This document shows, piece after piece, positions 36,617 to 47,577 of a DNA stretch of 64,000 bases. The stretch lies in assembly GCA_020629545.1 (NCBI GenBank), contig JAHDDC010000003.1:1-64000 (forward strand), written 5' to 3'. The translations under genes were made by a program, and so were the position numbers. Within the stretch, counting starts at the first letter, position 1. Every line of letters starts with the position of its first letter. This DNA comes from Hellea sp. (lineage in GTDB: Bacteria > Pseudomonadota > Alphaproteobacteria > Caulobacterales > Maricaulaceae). Below the pieces are notes generated by a model. The model had not been told where the DNA came from. It made no database searches and saw nothing but the letters and a program-made list of their open reading frames with translations.

Positions 36617-39318
36617 GCAAGTTAAGCGCAGCTATAGAGTGCGCCAAACTAAACGCGCCCTATCTACGAGAAAGCTTTGAGTTGTTCCCTGATTTGGAAC
36701 CGATTTTGCGCCGCAGTAATGTTGATACGATACTTAATGGCCTTATGCAGGCCGTCCCGGCCAAGATCGGGGAATTTGATCACGAAATGTCTTTTCTGCG
36801 TGTGTTGAAGCGAAAGCTACATTTGGTTGTCGCCATTGCTGATATCGCGAAAGTTTGGGATTGGGTCAATGTCACTGAAGCTTTGACACAACTTGCCGAT
36901 CTATGTGTCCACCGGATTCTCTCTTCGGCCGCTCGCAGTCTGGGGATTGAAGGGACTGATAATAATCCAGTTCCAGGTCTTTTTGTTCTTGCTGTTGGGA
37001 AATATGGCGCTCGTGAGCTCAATTATTCCAGCGATATTGATTTCAATGTTTTTTACGATCCCGACGCCATAGTAGTACCCAATCCTGCGCGGGCGGAACG
37101 AACTCTCATTAAGCTTATCCAAATGCTAGTGAGAGGTCTCGAGGGAGTCACTGAAGATGGTTATATTTTCAGAACCGACTTACGATTAAGGCCGGACCCA
37201 CGGTCAAATGCGATTGCTGTTTCAACCCGAACGGCGGAGCGATATTATGAAACGTTAGGGCAAAACTGGGAACGGGCCGCCATGATAAAGGCACGTGTAT
37301 GTGCTGGTGATTTGCCAATTGGTGAAGAATTTAAATCTAACGTTCTGACTCCGTTTATTTGGCGCCGAAATCTCGATTATGCTGCCATCGAAGACATTCT
37401 CGCGATCAAAAGACAAATCCATGCCAAAATAGGGCAGGGCGAAATAGATATTGCCGGCCATCATTTAAAGCTCGGTACAGGAGGGATAAGAGAAATCGAG
37501 TTTTATGCTCAGGTTCAACAACTTATTCTCGGGGGCCGTCATAAAGAGCTAAGGTCAATGAGAACTGTGGATGCGCTTAAGGCTTTGTCGACTGCTGGTT
37601 TTACAAAACCATCTGAAACTGATCGTTTATCCGAACACTATGCCACGCTTCGTGATTTGGAACATGTCAGTCAAATGATGGATGATGAGCAAACTCATCT
37701 GGTGCCTGTCGATACAGAAAAAAGACAATCCTTCGCGAGACTTGCTGGGTTCAAGGCTATAGAAGACATGGAGCAAACAGTTCAAGCCGTTATAACGGAT
37801 GTTCATAAGATCTATACTGATCTTTTTCCTGATGCGTCATCTCTATCATCTGAGCATGGGAATTTGGTGTTTACTGGCGTAGAGCCCGATCCGGCGACTT
37901 TGGCGGTTTTGAATGAATTGGGTTTCCGGAGCTCTGAACAGATTTGGCAGGATATGGCGGCCTGGCTAGGAGGCCGTATTAAGGCTACTCGCGCAGAGCG
38001 ATCACGAGAACTTCTCACGGCGATTGCTCCAAATATTATTGAGATTTGCGGACGGCAAGTCGACCCGGACGCGGCCTTTTCGGCATTTGGCTTGTTTATG
38101 GGAAGTCTCAATAGTGGAATATCCGTTTTGTCTATGTTTGCCCAAAGACCAGACCATTTGGAACTCGTTATATCTCTATTGGCGAAATCCCCATTCATTA
38201 CCGAAGCAGTTGCGGCAAAACCGGCAATATTAGATGCTTTGTCTGTCCCCGACTTTCTAGATATTTCGGAGAATCAGATTCTGTTAGGGGCCGTTGAAAT
38301 CGGTAAAGCTGATGATCTTGAGGGTGCGATGAATGCCGCACGGAGATGGGTCAGAGAGGAGCGCTTTAGGATTAGTGCTGCGCTTTTGAGCGAACGGATT
38401 TCGCCAAAGACTGCCAGCCGGCTTTTCTCGGCGCTGGCGGTCAGCTCCATTCGAAACTTACTGCCATTTGCGGTTCGAGATGTGGAGCGTAGAACGGGAT
38501 CAATAAAGGGCAGTATCGCAGTTTTAGGCATGGGAAAGCTTGCCACACACGATCTTAATGCCACGTCCGATGTTGATATCATGGTTCTTTATAAGCCTGA
38601 TGAGAGTGAAACGAATGCGCAGCAAATCTATGCTCGAATTACCCAGCGATTAATCAGTGCATTATCCGCGACGACGGAAGAGGGTAGTTTATTCGAGGTT
38701 GATATGGCGTTGCGCCCATCGGGACGATCTGGACCAGTCGCCGTAACAACAGAATCTTTTTTGCGGTACTATCAAGAAAAAGCCTGGACTTGGGAGTTCA
38801 TGGCGTTGACGCGGTCCCGAATACTAGCTTCCATTCCAGAAGATTCTAGACGGGAATTTGAAGACGATAGGCGCAATGCCTTGTCAACATATCGAGACGA
38901 TCTCGATATTTCCGCCGATATCACTTCAATGTTATTGCGACTTCGAAAAGAGAAGCCCGCTCAACATGAGTTTGACTTGAAGAATATAGTCGGGGGTATT
39001 CGTGATATCGAATTTTTGGCGCAAAAGTCGTTCTTGCTAAACGCAGGAATGGACCGAGCAAAGACATTCTCAATCGGCGAAATATTGGCTCAATCAACTT
39101 CGGAATTTTCGCCGGAGGAGAGCCGGGCACTGCGTGATATCTACGAGTTCTTTCTTGGATTTTTACAATTGGCGAATGTTCAATTCGGCAATGATGAGCC
39201 TGCCACGCTTTCCACGATTGCAGAGTATTTAGGGTACGAATCCGAGACGGATTTATTAGATAAAATATCGGAGAATTGCCAATTCGTCAGCGAGATCGTT
39301 GATCGATATATCTTTTAA
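36613..39318 (+). CDS. glnE: bifunctional glutamine synthetase adenylyltransferase/deadenylase
   Basis: Two nucleotidyltransferase halves (ELNYSSDIDFNVFYD; DLNATSDVDIMVLY), TGGIREIEFYAQ and GGIRDIEFLAQ. Confidence 0.97.
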   Translation: MSKLSAAIECAKLNAPYLRESFELFPDLEPILRRSNVDTILNGLMQAVPAKIGEFDHEMSFLRVLKRKLHLVVAIADIAKVWDWVNVTEALTQLADLCVHRILSSAARSLGIEGTDNNPVPGLFVLAVGKYGARELNYSSDIDFNVFYDPDAIVVPNPARAERTLIKLIQMLVRGLEGVTEDGYIFRTDLRLRPDPRSNAIAVSTRTAERYYETLGQNWERAAMIKARVCAGDLPIGEEFKSNVLTPFIWRRNLDYAAIEDILAIKRQIHAKIGQGEIDIAGHHLKLGTGGIREIEFYAQVQQLILGGRHKELRSMRTVDALKALSTAGFTKPSETDRLSEHYATLRDLEHVSQMMDDEQTHLVPVDTEKRQSFARLAGFKAIEDMEQTVQAVITDVHKIYTDLFPDASSLSSEHGNLVFTGVEPDPATLAVLNELGFRSSEQIWQDMAAWLGGRIKATRAERSRELLTAIAPNIIEICGRQVDPDAAFSAFGLFMGSLNSGISVLSMFAQRPDHLELVISLLAKSPFITEAVAAKPAILDALSVPDFLDISENQILLGAVEIGKADDLEGAMNAARRWVREERFRISAALLSERISPKTASRLFSALAVSSIRNLLPFAVRDVERRTGSIKGSIAVLGMGKLATHDLNATSDVDIMVLYKPDESETNAQQIYARITQRLISALSATTEEGSLFEVDMALRPSGRSGPVAVTTESFLRYYQEKAWTWEFMALTRSRILASIPEDSRREFEDDRRNALSTYRDDLDISADITSMLLRLRKEKPAQHEFDLKNIVGGIRDIEFLAQKSFLLNAGMDRAKTFSIGEILAQSTSEFSPEESRALRDIYEFFLGFLQLANVQFGNDEPATLSTIAEYLGYESETDLLDKISENCQFVSEIVDRYIF

Positions 39319-42104
39319 GCCGCGTACGGATTTGGATTAGACGGCGTTTGCATCGTTGCCTGCGGATTTACATCGCTTTGTACGACATAGGCCGGTTCTG
39401 ATTGGGGCGGTTCTACGCTGCCATCTTTCAGGACATCGGCAATATCTTGTGCCAAGCGAGAAATCTCATCAGCAACTTCCGAATCGGGCTCTTCTTCAAC
39501 TTGTTTGATCGGCTTATTGGGTAGCGTGAATATGACGGACGTGCCTTCTCCCACAGTCGACTCCATGCGGAAGTTGCCGCCGTGAAGTTCAACGAGAGAT
39601 TTGGACAAGGCGAGGCCCAATCCAGTACCTTCGACCTGTCGTGTTTCTTTATTTTCGACTTGTTCAAATGGTTGAGCTAGTCGGGCGAGATCTTCGGGTG
39701 ATATTCCAATTCCCGTATCTGAAACCTGGACGATTACACCTGCCGATTTTACGCTAACATCAACACTAACGATGCCGCCCTCAGGCGTAAACTTAATCGC
39801 GTTTGTGATTAGATTAAGAAGAACTTGTTTAACTGCTCTCGGGTCTGCCTCGATCTCACGAGTGTTCACAGCATCATAAACGAGTTTTTGACCATTATCT
39901 TCTGCCCGTCCGCGAACAATCCGAATAACCTGTTGGATCAAATCATTAATATCAAGGCTTTCGACATGAAGTGTCATCTTACCAGCTTCAATTTTGGACA
40001 TGTCCAAGATGTCATTGATCAAAGAAAGGAGGTGTTGCCCGGAAAACAAAATATCGCTGACATACTCCTTGTAACGAGGATCCCCTAGGGGGCCGAACAT
40101 CTCTTTTTGCATGATATCAGAGAAGCCATTGATCGCATTTAATGGTGTTCTAAGCTCATGACTCATATTGGCTAAGAATTCACTTTTGGATTGATTGGCT
40201 TCTTCGGCCCGAATTTTTTCTTGCTCATAATTTTCAGCCAGTTCTACGATGCGGCTCTGTGATTTACGAAGGACATTGACCGTTTTCTGCAGAGCCTGTT
40301 CGTTCTCACGCAGCTGATGCTCGCGTGTGCGGATTGCCGTAATCTCCGTTCCAATTGATACGCGTCCACCGTCGGCCGTTGGTGTCTCGAGATACCTAAT
40401 CCATCGACCATCTTTGAGCAAAATTTCATAACCCTGTTCAGTATTATCACCGATCTTATCAGCGATTGCATTACTAGCGTGATATTCAACGGTCGCATGA
40501 TCCAAGCCTGGAGTAAGATTGCCTGGCTGAAAGCTAAAAAAGTCTTCAAACTTTGCGTTCCAAAGGGTTATCTGATCCCGCTGATCCCAAATTACGAAGG
40601 AGTCATTCATCGCACGCAAAGCGTCGTGTAGTCTGGCTTCAGCGGATTGAAGGCGAATTTGCGCTCCGCGTTGCTCGGTTACATCCAGCGCCATTCCGAT
40701 GATAACGCGTGTGTGTTCTGCACCCCGCGTAGATGGGCGACCGCGGCAAGAAATTGTGAGCGGTAATCTTGCAACATTAACTTCTACATCAAAATCTCCG
40801 GACATGTGCGCTCGGCGAATATGGTAAAGAAGTTTTTCACGATCTGCGTCATGGAATAATGCCAAGAACTGCGGAAAAGGTAGGGTGTGCTCCTGTTGTG
40901 GGAGGCCTAGTAGTGAAGAAAGAGACTGACTTATATAAGCTTCATTATCAGAGAGATTGACTTCCCATACGCCGCCGCGCGATCCATCTAACGCGGCTCG
41001 ATAACGTTGTTGAGATACTTCGCTCTGAGTCGATGTATTTTCGATTTTCTTGACTTGCCGACGCATATTCTTGAACAATGATGCCACCATCGCGAGTGTA
41101 CCAAGAAACAAGAGAGACAAAAACATCAACGTTTGTTTCCACTTTGAACCACTGTCGAAGCTTCGTGTTCTGATGACCGACAGAGAGGAGTTTGGGATAT
41201 TTTGATGGCCGAGCCACACTTTAGATCCGTTAACTTTGTGAGAAATTCCACCTTTATCGCTATTGCGGATCATGGATTTCAACTGATCGGCCGGCATATC
41301 ATAAAACCGTGCAGAATCGGACTGTCCCAGCGCAACTGGGCCGTCTATGGCCCGCCCGCTATTCTCTATGAGCGCAAGATTGTGTGAATTTGGCCCAATT
41401 ATCGCGCCGGGCGACAAAGCAACAATGAGTATCGCATCGTTTAAGGAACGAATTATCAGCGGATTAATTTGACCATTATTTCCGACCAAAGATGAAATGA
41501 GGACGCCAGACTGCGGTAGACCAGAAAAGTTCACGCCAGAGAGAACATCTGCATTTGGCGTGCCCGCAATTAGCTTATTCTGTTTGTTTGTAATAGCCAC
41601 ACCAGCTACGTCTTTTCCTCTTGAGATCAGATTGACGATTTGGTTGGCATTAGATCCCCCTACCATTGCGTTATCAATCCATTGCAATTGATTGTTCAAA
41701 GCGGTTTCAGCGGTGTTGGCGTCAATATGTAAATTCGCATTTAACTCACTTCGACCGGACTCAGATGCTTGTGCACGCTGGTCATTGACAATCAAAAAAC
41801 TGGTTAAAATGAAAAACAGTAAAAATGTAAGGATCGCTAGAAGTATGTTTCTAAGCGAAGAGTCATCAATATCGTCTGAAAGTCCAAGACGTTCGCTTGT
41901 TGATTTCCGGCGTCGGTCTTCAACTTCTACTCTGTTAGGTTGATAATCACTTTGAGTTATGGTTGTTCTATTGGGTACTGAACGTCCAATCGGTCGGCCT
42001 GCGGAATAGGCATGATGGCCTTGTTGTCCGGCAGGCATAGGCGGGGGCGCGGCTTGGCCGTGCGGCCCGGCCGGCGGGCGTCGATATGCATGCGGATTAT
42101 TCAC
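39315..42104 (-). CDS. PAS-domain sensor histidine kinase (PleC/DivJ/PdhS-like H-box)
   Basis: Pro-rich N-terminus, two TMs, PAS, FLANMSHELRTPLNAINGFSDIMQKEMFGPLGDPRYKEYVSDI, NLITNAIKFTPEGG. Confidence 0.92.
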   Translation of the reverse strand: MNNPHAYRRPPAGPHGQAAPPPMPAGQQGHHAYSAGRPIGRSVPNRTTITQSDYQPNRVEVEDRRRKSTSERLGLSDDIDDSSLRNILLAILTFLLFFILTSFLIVNDQRAQASESGRSELNANLHIDANTAETALNNQLQWIDNAMVGGSNANQIVNLISRGKDVAGVAITNKQNKLIAGTPNADVLSGVNFSGLPQSGVLISSLVGNNGQINPLIIRSLNDAILIVALSPGAIIGPNSHNLALIENSGRAIDGPVALGQSDSARFYDMPADQLKSMIRNSDKGGISHKVNGSKVWLGHQNIPNSSLSVIRTRSFDSGSKWKQTLMFLSLLFLGTLAMVASLFKNMRRQVKKIENTSTQSEVSQQRYRAALDGSRGGVWEVNLSDNEAYISQSLSSLLGLPQQEHTLPFPQFLALFHDADREKLLYHIRRAHMSGDFDVEVNVARLPLTISCRGRPSTRGAEHTRVIIGMALDVTEQRGAQIRLQSAEARLHDALRAMNDSFVIWDQRDQITLWNAKFEDFFSFQPGNLTPGLDHATVEYHASNAIADKIGDNTEQGYEILLKDGRWIRYLETPTADGGRVSIGTEITAIRTREHQLRENEQALQKTVNVLRKSQSRIVELAENYEQEKIRAEEANQSKSEFLANMSHELRTPLNAINGFSDIMQKEMFGPLGDPRYKEYVSDILFSGQHLLSLINDILDMSKIEAGKMTLHVESLDINDLIQQVIRIVRGRAEDNGQKLVYDAVNTREIEADPRAVKQVLLNLITNAIKFTPEGGIVSVDVSVKSAGVIVQVSDTGIGISPEDLARLAQPFEQVENKETRQVEGTGLGLALSKSLVELHGGNFRMESTVGEGTSVIFTLPNKPIKQVEEEPDSEVADEISRLAQDIADVLKDGSVEPPQSEPAYVVQSDVNPQATMQTPSNPNPYAA

Positions 42105-42175
42105 CCGGACCCTTTTCGAATCAAAATCAAATCTGTGATAGTTTCGCTCATCTTCGAAAAAATTCCAGTAAATTG

Positions 42176-42907
42176 CTAGCCGTCTAGTCTTGTCTCGGGT
42201 GCAGGTTTACCAATCGCGTATCCCTGAGCCGCGTCAAATCCCTTTTTGCGCACAAAATCCAGGATTTGATCCGTTTCAACGCCTTCTCCGATGAATTTGA
42301 ATCCTAGTGAATCGCGAAGAGTAAAAAGCGCGTCTAGAATTGCCTCCTCGCGTTTGTCGGTCATAGCTGAGACAACAAACTCTCCATCTATTTTAAGATA
42401 ATCTGCAGGCAATGCCCGTAAGTATCGGATTGAGGCTGCACCGGCCCCGACATCATCAAGGCAAATCTTGTGACCACGATCTTGAAGCTTGGACAAAATA
42501 TCTTTGGCCTTGTGCAAATTGTCCAGATTCCATGTCTCGGTGAGTTCGATCATCAGTTTGCTAGGAGGGCCTTCAAGAGCAGAAAGACAGGCCATCAGCG
42601 CATGTTCAAACCCAGGTAAATCTATTGAGGCACCGGAGAGATTGACAGCCATGCCGTGACCATCTGGAAACTTATTGAGTGTCAGCACCGCTCTTGCCAG
42701 CATTGAAAGGTCAAGATCCTTGATGGCTCCAGACAGTTCTGCCGGACGTATAACGCCTTGAACGCCTGCTTCATGTTCAAATCTTACTAGCCATTCATAA
42801 TGCGATATTTCCCCATCTTTTAGATTGATGATGGGTTGTTTCATAACGCTATACATGTGCTCAGAGACATGTTCGCGAAAACCATGAAATGTTCTAGGGT
42901 CAACCAT
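42176..42907 (-). CDS. EAL domain protein
   Basis: EWLVRFE, NLSG, ELTET, LDDVGAGAASI, DYLKIDGEF, GEGVET, QGYAIGKP. Confidence 0.9.
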   Translation of the reverse strand: MVDPRTFHGFREHVSEHMYSVMKQPIINLKDGEISHYEWLVRFEHEAGVQGVIRPAELSGAIKDLDLSMLARAVLTLNKFPDGHGMAVNLSGASIDLPGFEHALMACLSALEGPPSKLMIELTETWNLDNLHKAKDILSKLQDRGHKICLDDVGAGAASIRYLRALPADYLKIDGEFVVSAMTDKREEAILDALFTLRDSLGFKFIGEGVETDQILDFVRKKGFDAAQGYAIGKPAPETRLDG

Positions 42908-42958
42908 ATGCCTTTATAAAGGAACAGGCCTAAACAAAGTCCTTACGAAAGCGGTTGT

Positions 42959-45532
42959 TTACCCCAATATTTTGCTGGCAATCTCCATGACATTTTTGGA
43001 CGGTTTTTGGGAAATAATCCGTGACAACTGGTCTCGGATTAAATTTTGGCGCTCATCGTCTAATCGGGGCCAAATATCGAATGCCCCAACTAGCCTTGCG
43101 GCTACCTGTGGGTTTCGATTGTCCATATCAATGACCTGATCCGCGAAAAATTCATATCCTGCGCCATCTGGTCGATAGAAACCTGCGGGATTATTCATTG
43201 CAAAAGTGCCGATTAAAGCCCGAACCCGGTTGGGATTAGAGCTATTAAAAGCGGGGTGTCCGGTTAATTCAATAACATGATTAAGCGCATTTTTACCGGG
43301 CCTGGATGCGCCGACGGCAAACCATTTATCTATGACTAGAGGGTTGTTCTGCCATTTGTCATAAAAGTCAGACAAAGATTGATCGATCCGTCTCCCGCCT
43401 AAATGGGTCAAAGTTATCAGCGCTGAAAGTTCATTGGTCATATTGGACGCAGCGTTTAATTGAGCGATTGCGAGGGGCGCGGCCTGAGGATCTTGGCGAG
43501 CAGCCAGAAGACTTAAGGCCCGATTACGTAATGATCTCTGTCCTGCGGCCACTGCCGAAGGAGAAAACTCGCCATCATCCGTCATCCTGTGATAAGTATC
43601 AATCAAGTCATCGCGTAAGTGATCACCAATCGCTCTGCGTAACCATTTTCCGGCGAGGTTAACAGCAATTGGATCAACATCGTTCAGCCCTTGAAGAATT
43701 TCCCGGTCGCCTGGCGGTGTCAGAACCAGAGCTTTATAAGCGGGCTCAAAATTTTCATCTGAAAGTGTTTGGGTTAACGCATTGAGATAAGACTTTAGGG
43801 CCTTGTTTGGCGCCCCAATATTCCCGGATTGAATGGACTTCGTCATGCTTGAAACAAGGCCGCGAGCTATCGTTTGTCCCGCTTCCCAACGATTAAACCC
43901 ATTTTGGTCATACGCCATGAGGCGCAGATAATCGTCAGTTTCAAAGTCTGTCTCTATGATAACCGGTGCGGAAAAATTTCTAAACAATGACGGTGTCCCA
44001 TTTTCATTGGGCAAGGTCATTGTGGATGTGTCTAAAATCGATAGATTTTCGCTATCATTGGCGCCGTCTGAACTGACATTTGACCAAAGAACCGGTATGA
44101 CTCGATTGTCTTTTATCGGCTGACCGGGGGTTGGATTGTTCGTTTGTTGAATTTTAATCCCATCATTGGTTCGTTTCACAGTTATGATTGGGGTGCCTGC
44201 CTGCACATACCATCGCATAAATTGCGATAAATTCTGTCCTGATACATGCTCAAAACAACTGATAAACTGCTCGACAGTCGCTGCGGTGCCATCAAGAGAC
44301 TCGAAATAGTAATCACATCCCTTACGAAATAATTCCGCACCCAAAATTATCTTGAGCATTCGGATAAGCTCAGCCCCTTTTTCATAAATGGTCGACGTAT
44401 AAAAATTGTCGATTTTCATGTATGAATCCGGTCGGACAGAGTGTGCTAGGGGGCCCTGGTCTTCGGGGAACTGCCGAGACCTTAGTGCCCGAACGTCTTT
44501 AATCCGTTGTACCGTTGCACCGCGCATATCCGCAGAAAATTCCTGATCCCGAAAGACTGTAAAGCCTTCTTTAAGGCATAGTTGAAACCAGTCGCGACAG
44601 GTGATGCGATTTCCCGTCCAATTGTGAAAATATTCATGCGCGACCACGCTTTCAATCCGTTCAAAATTCATATCCGTTGCGGTCGCTGCGTCAGCCAGCA
44701 AAAGAGAAGAATTAAATATATTTAGCCCCTTATTTTCCATGGCACCAAAGTTAAAGTCACGCACCGCGACAATCATAAAACGATCAAGATCATATTCACG
44801 CCCAAACACATCTTCGTCCCATTTCATCGATCGTTTAAGGCTATCCATGGCGTAAAGTGCGCGATCTGCATCACCCGGGTCGACATAGATGGTAAGGGGA
44901 ATTTCTCGACCGGACATCGTTGTGAAGCTGTCCTCAAGGAGATCAAATTCTCCAGCCACGAGAGCAAACAAATAAGCTGGTTTTTTAAAAGGGTCTTCCC
45001 AAATGGAATAATGGCGTCCACTGTCAAGATCCCCGCTCTCGACACAATTTCCGTTCGCCAATAGATAAGGATAAACTGTTTTAGAAGCTTCAATACGGAC
45101 CTTAAAAACTGACATAGCGTCCGGACGGTCAATATAATAGGTTATGCGCCGGAAACCTTCGGCTTCGCACTGTGTGCAAAAACGTCCGCCTGACACATAA
45201 AGCCCCATCAAAGTTGAATTAGCCGCGGGATTACAAACCGTTTCTATTTCCAATATACAATGATCTGGTAAGTCCGACAGGATGAGTTGCGTTTGCGTTA
45301 GGCGGTAGCCCGTGCGTTTCAAGAGTTTGCCGTCAACTTTAACAGATTTCAGCGATAAATCTTCGCCGTCAAGTTCAAGCGGTCCAGGCGCCGTCCGTGA
45401 CAACACAATTCGGGATTTTACGCGGGTCGCATTGGGTGTTAAATTAAAGTCAAGAAAGACACTTTCGATTTCGAAATTTGGGGGTTTGTAATCTTCTAAA
45501 AGAGTTGGGGTCGGGGCCGTATCAGTACGCAT
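42959..45532 (-). CDS. pepN: aminopeptidase N
   Basis: GAMENKGLNIFN, VVAHEYFHNWTGNRITCRDWFQLCLKEGFTVFRDQEFS. Confidence 0.97.
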   Translation of the reverse strand: MRTDTAPTPTLLEDYKPPNFEIESVFLDFNLTPNATRVKSRIVLSRTAPGPLELDGEDLSLKSVKVDGKLLKRTGYRLTQTQLILSDLPDHCILEIETVCNPAANSTLMGLYVSGGRFCTQCEAEGFRRITYYIDRPDAMSVFKVRIEASKTVYPYLLANGNCVESGDLDSGRHYSIWEDPFKKPAYLFALVAGEFDLLEDSFTTMSGREIPLTIYVDPGDADRALYAMDSLKRSMKWDEDVFGREYDLDRFMIVAVRDFNFGAMENKGLNIFNSSLLLADAATATDMNFERIESVVAHEYFHNWTGNRITCRDWFQLCLKEGFTVFRDQEFSADMRGATVQRIKDVRALRSRQFPEDQGPLAHSVRPDSYMKIDNFYTSTIYEKGAELIRMLKIILGAELFRKGCDYYFESLDGTAATVEQFISCFEHVSGQNLSQFMRWYVQAGTPIITVKRTNDGIKIQQTNNPTPGQPIKDNRVIPVLWSNVSSDGANDSENLSILDTSTMTLPNENGTPSLFRNFSAPVIIETDFETDDYLRLMAYDQNGFNRWEAGQTIARGLVSSMTKSIQSGNIGAPNKALKSYLNALTQTLSDENFEPAYKALVLTPPGDREILQGLNDVDPIAVNLAGKWLRRAIGDHLRDDLIDTYHRMTDDGEFSPSAVAAGQRSLRNRALSLLAARQDPQAAPLAIAQLNAASNMTNELSALITLTHLGGRRIDQSLSDFYDKWQNNPLVIDKWFAVGASRPGKNALNHVIELTGHPAFNSSNPNRVRALIGTFAMNNPAGFYRPDGAGYEFFADQVIDMDNRNPQVAARLVGAFDIWPRLDDERQNLIRDQLSRIISQKPSKNVMEIASKILG

Positions 45533-45611
45533 GGAGTGCTCCTATTGGACACGCGCAAAATGGCGATTTTCAGATAAAAGGCAAGAGCAATCCTAAAATG
45601 GAAACAGCTCT

Positions 45612-47465
45612 CTAACTCTCCAAAGCTTCTAATCGACGCTGCTCTTTCTTACGCTCATGTTCAAGAAGATAGCGTTTTCGGATGCGTATGGATTCAGGAG
45701 TTACTTCTACCAGTTCGTCATCATTGATGAATTCGAGAGCGTATTCGAGCGTGACTTGAATAGGCGTTGTAAGAACAACGGCTTCGTCGGATCCTGCGGC
45801 TCGAATATTAGTGAGTTTTTTGCCCTTCAACGGGTTAACCACCAGGTCATTCTCGCGCGAATTAATGCCGATAATCATGCCCTCATAGACTTCAGTCGCG
45901 TGCCCTATGAATAATTGACCGCGTTCCTGCAAGTTCCAAAGCGCGAATGCCAGAGCTTTTCCGTTGTCTTTGGAGACCAGAACGCCTTTTTGCCTGCGTC
46001 CAATACCGGCTTTTGTTCTAGGGGCATAGCGGTCAAAAATATGATACATCAACCCGGTGCCAGACGTGAGGGTTAGGAATTCAGATCGAAATCCAATCAT
46101 GCCTCGGGTCGGAATGTCATAGTCGATCCTTACCCGCCCATTTCCATCCGGCACCATATCTTTAAGTTGACCTTTGCGCTCGCCGAGCTTTTCCATAATC
46201 GAACCTTGATGCTCTTCTTCGACGTCGACGGTTAAGTTCTCCCAAGGTTCGCAAATTTCGCCATTGATCTCTTTATTGACGACTTGCGGGCGCGAAATGG
46301 CCAGTTCAAATCCTTCGCGTCGCATATTTTCGATTAAAATCGAAAGATGTAGTTCCCCACGACCTGATACTCGAAATTTATCAGCATCATCGAGTTGTTC
46401 GACCTTTAGCGCGACATTGTGGATGAGCTCTTTATCGAGACGGTCTTTAATATTTCGCGAAGTTACGAATTTTCCCTCTCGTCCTGCAAAAGGGCTGTCA
46501 TTAACTTGGAATGTCATTGACAAAGTGGGTTCGTCAACGGTTAGAGTTGGAAGTCGTTCAACATGATCAGGATCGCAAATTGTATCGGAAATACCCAGGC
46601 CCTCAATGCCTGTAAAGGCGATGATGTCCCCGGCAGAAACACTTTCCATTTCGACCCGGTCAAGTCCCATAAATCCATAGCATTGCAGAACTTTGCCTTT
46701 CCTTTCTTTCCCATCCGGAGAAGCGATTATAACCTGGGTGTTCTTACCGAGTGATCCGCGGACGACCCGGCCAATTCCAATAACTCCCTGATAAGAATTA
46801 TAGTCGAGGGCAGAAACTTGTAACTGTAGCGGTGCGTCTGGATCGACATTTGGAACAGGGACATGTTCGGTGATCGTTTGAAATAAGGGCGTCATGTCGC
46901 CATCACTCGCTTCGACATCAAGACTGGCCCAGCCATTAAGACCCGACGCATAGACGACCGGGAAATCCAATTGTTCATCAGTTGCGTCGCATCGGTCAAA
47001 TAGATCAAACGTCTGATCTACTACCCAATCGGGCCGAGCACCTTGACGGTCGACTTTGTTGACAACAACGATGGGTTTAAGGCCCTGGGCCAGAGCTTTC
47101 TTCGTTACGAATGTTGTTTGGGGCATCGGTCCCTCAACGGCGTCTACCAACAGGACAACCGAATCCACCATCGATAAAACACGTTCAACCTCTCCACCAA
47201 AGTCGGCGTGTCCTGGTGTATCGACAATATTTATTCGCCACTCCTGCGCATTGGTGTCCGTCCATCGAATGGCGGTGTTCTTGGCCAAAATTGTAATCCC
47301 GCGCTCTTTTTCAATATCGCCGCTATCCATAACGCGCTCGGCTTGTTCACCTCGTTCTTCAAGGGTGCCCGATTGGCGTAAAAGTTGATCCACAAGTGTT
47401 GTTTTGCCGTGGTCAACGTGGGCGACTATTGCCACATTGCGCAGAAATTCGATCGAGTCGGTCAT
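45612..47465 (-). CDS. typA: translational GTPase TypA/BipA
   Basis: AIVAHVDHGKTTLVDQLL, DTPGHADFGGEVERVL, VNKVDRQGARP, ERGQLFIGHATEVYEGMIIG. Confidence 0.97.
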   Translation of the reverse strand: MTDSIEFLRNVAIVAHVDHGKTTLVDQLLRQSGTLEERGEQAERVMDSGDIEKERGITILAKNTAIRWTDTNAQEWRINIVDTPGHADFGGEVERVLSMVDSVVLLVDAVEGPMPQTTFVTKKALAQGLKPIVVVNKVDRQGARPDWVVDQTFDLFDRCDATDEQLDFPVVYASGLNGWASLDVEASDGDMTPLFQTITEHVPVPNVDPDAPLQLQVSALDYNSYQGVIGIGRVVRGSLGKNTQVIIASPDGKERKGKVLQCYGFMGLDRVEMESVSAGDIIAFTGIEGLGISDTICDPDHVERLPTLTVDEPTLSMTFQVNDSPFAGREGKFVTSRNIKDRLDKELIHNVALKVEQLDDADKFRVSGRGELHLSILIENMRREGFELAISRPQVVNKEINGEICEPWENLTVDVEEEHQGSIMEKLGERKGQLKDMVPDGNGRVRIDYDIPTRGMIGFRSEFLTLTSGTGLMYHIFDRYAPRTKAGIGRRQKGVLVSKDNGKALAFALWNLQERGQLFIGHATEVYEGMIIGINSRENDLVVNPLKGKKLTNIRAAGSDEAVVLTTPIQVTLEYALEFINDDELVEVTPESIRIRKRYLLEHERKKEQRRLEALES

Positions 47466-47577
47466 TGTATATTCCAAAAAAGCGGGAAGACGCGTGCGCT
47501 TTAGGGGAATTGCTGGAAAAGTCTAGACTTTTTTCAAGAGTAGAGATCGCCGATTGACGGCGAAGTTAGCTACTGGA

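Noticed and set aside
42176-42907. EAL domain as a degenerate, inactive receptor
   Set aside because: Although the signature reads EWL, most expected catalytic positions (N, E, DD, K, E) appear retained, so inactivity cannot be claimed.
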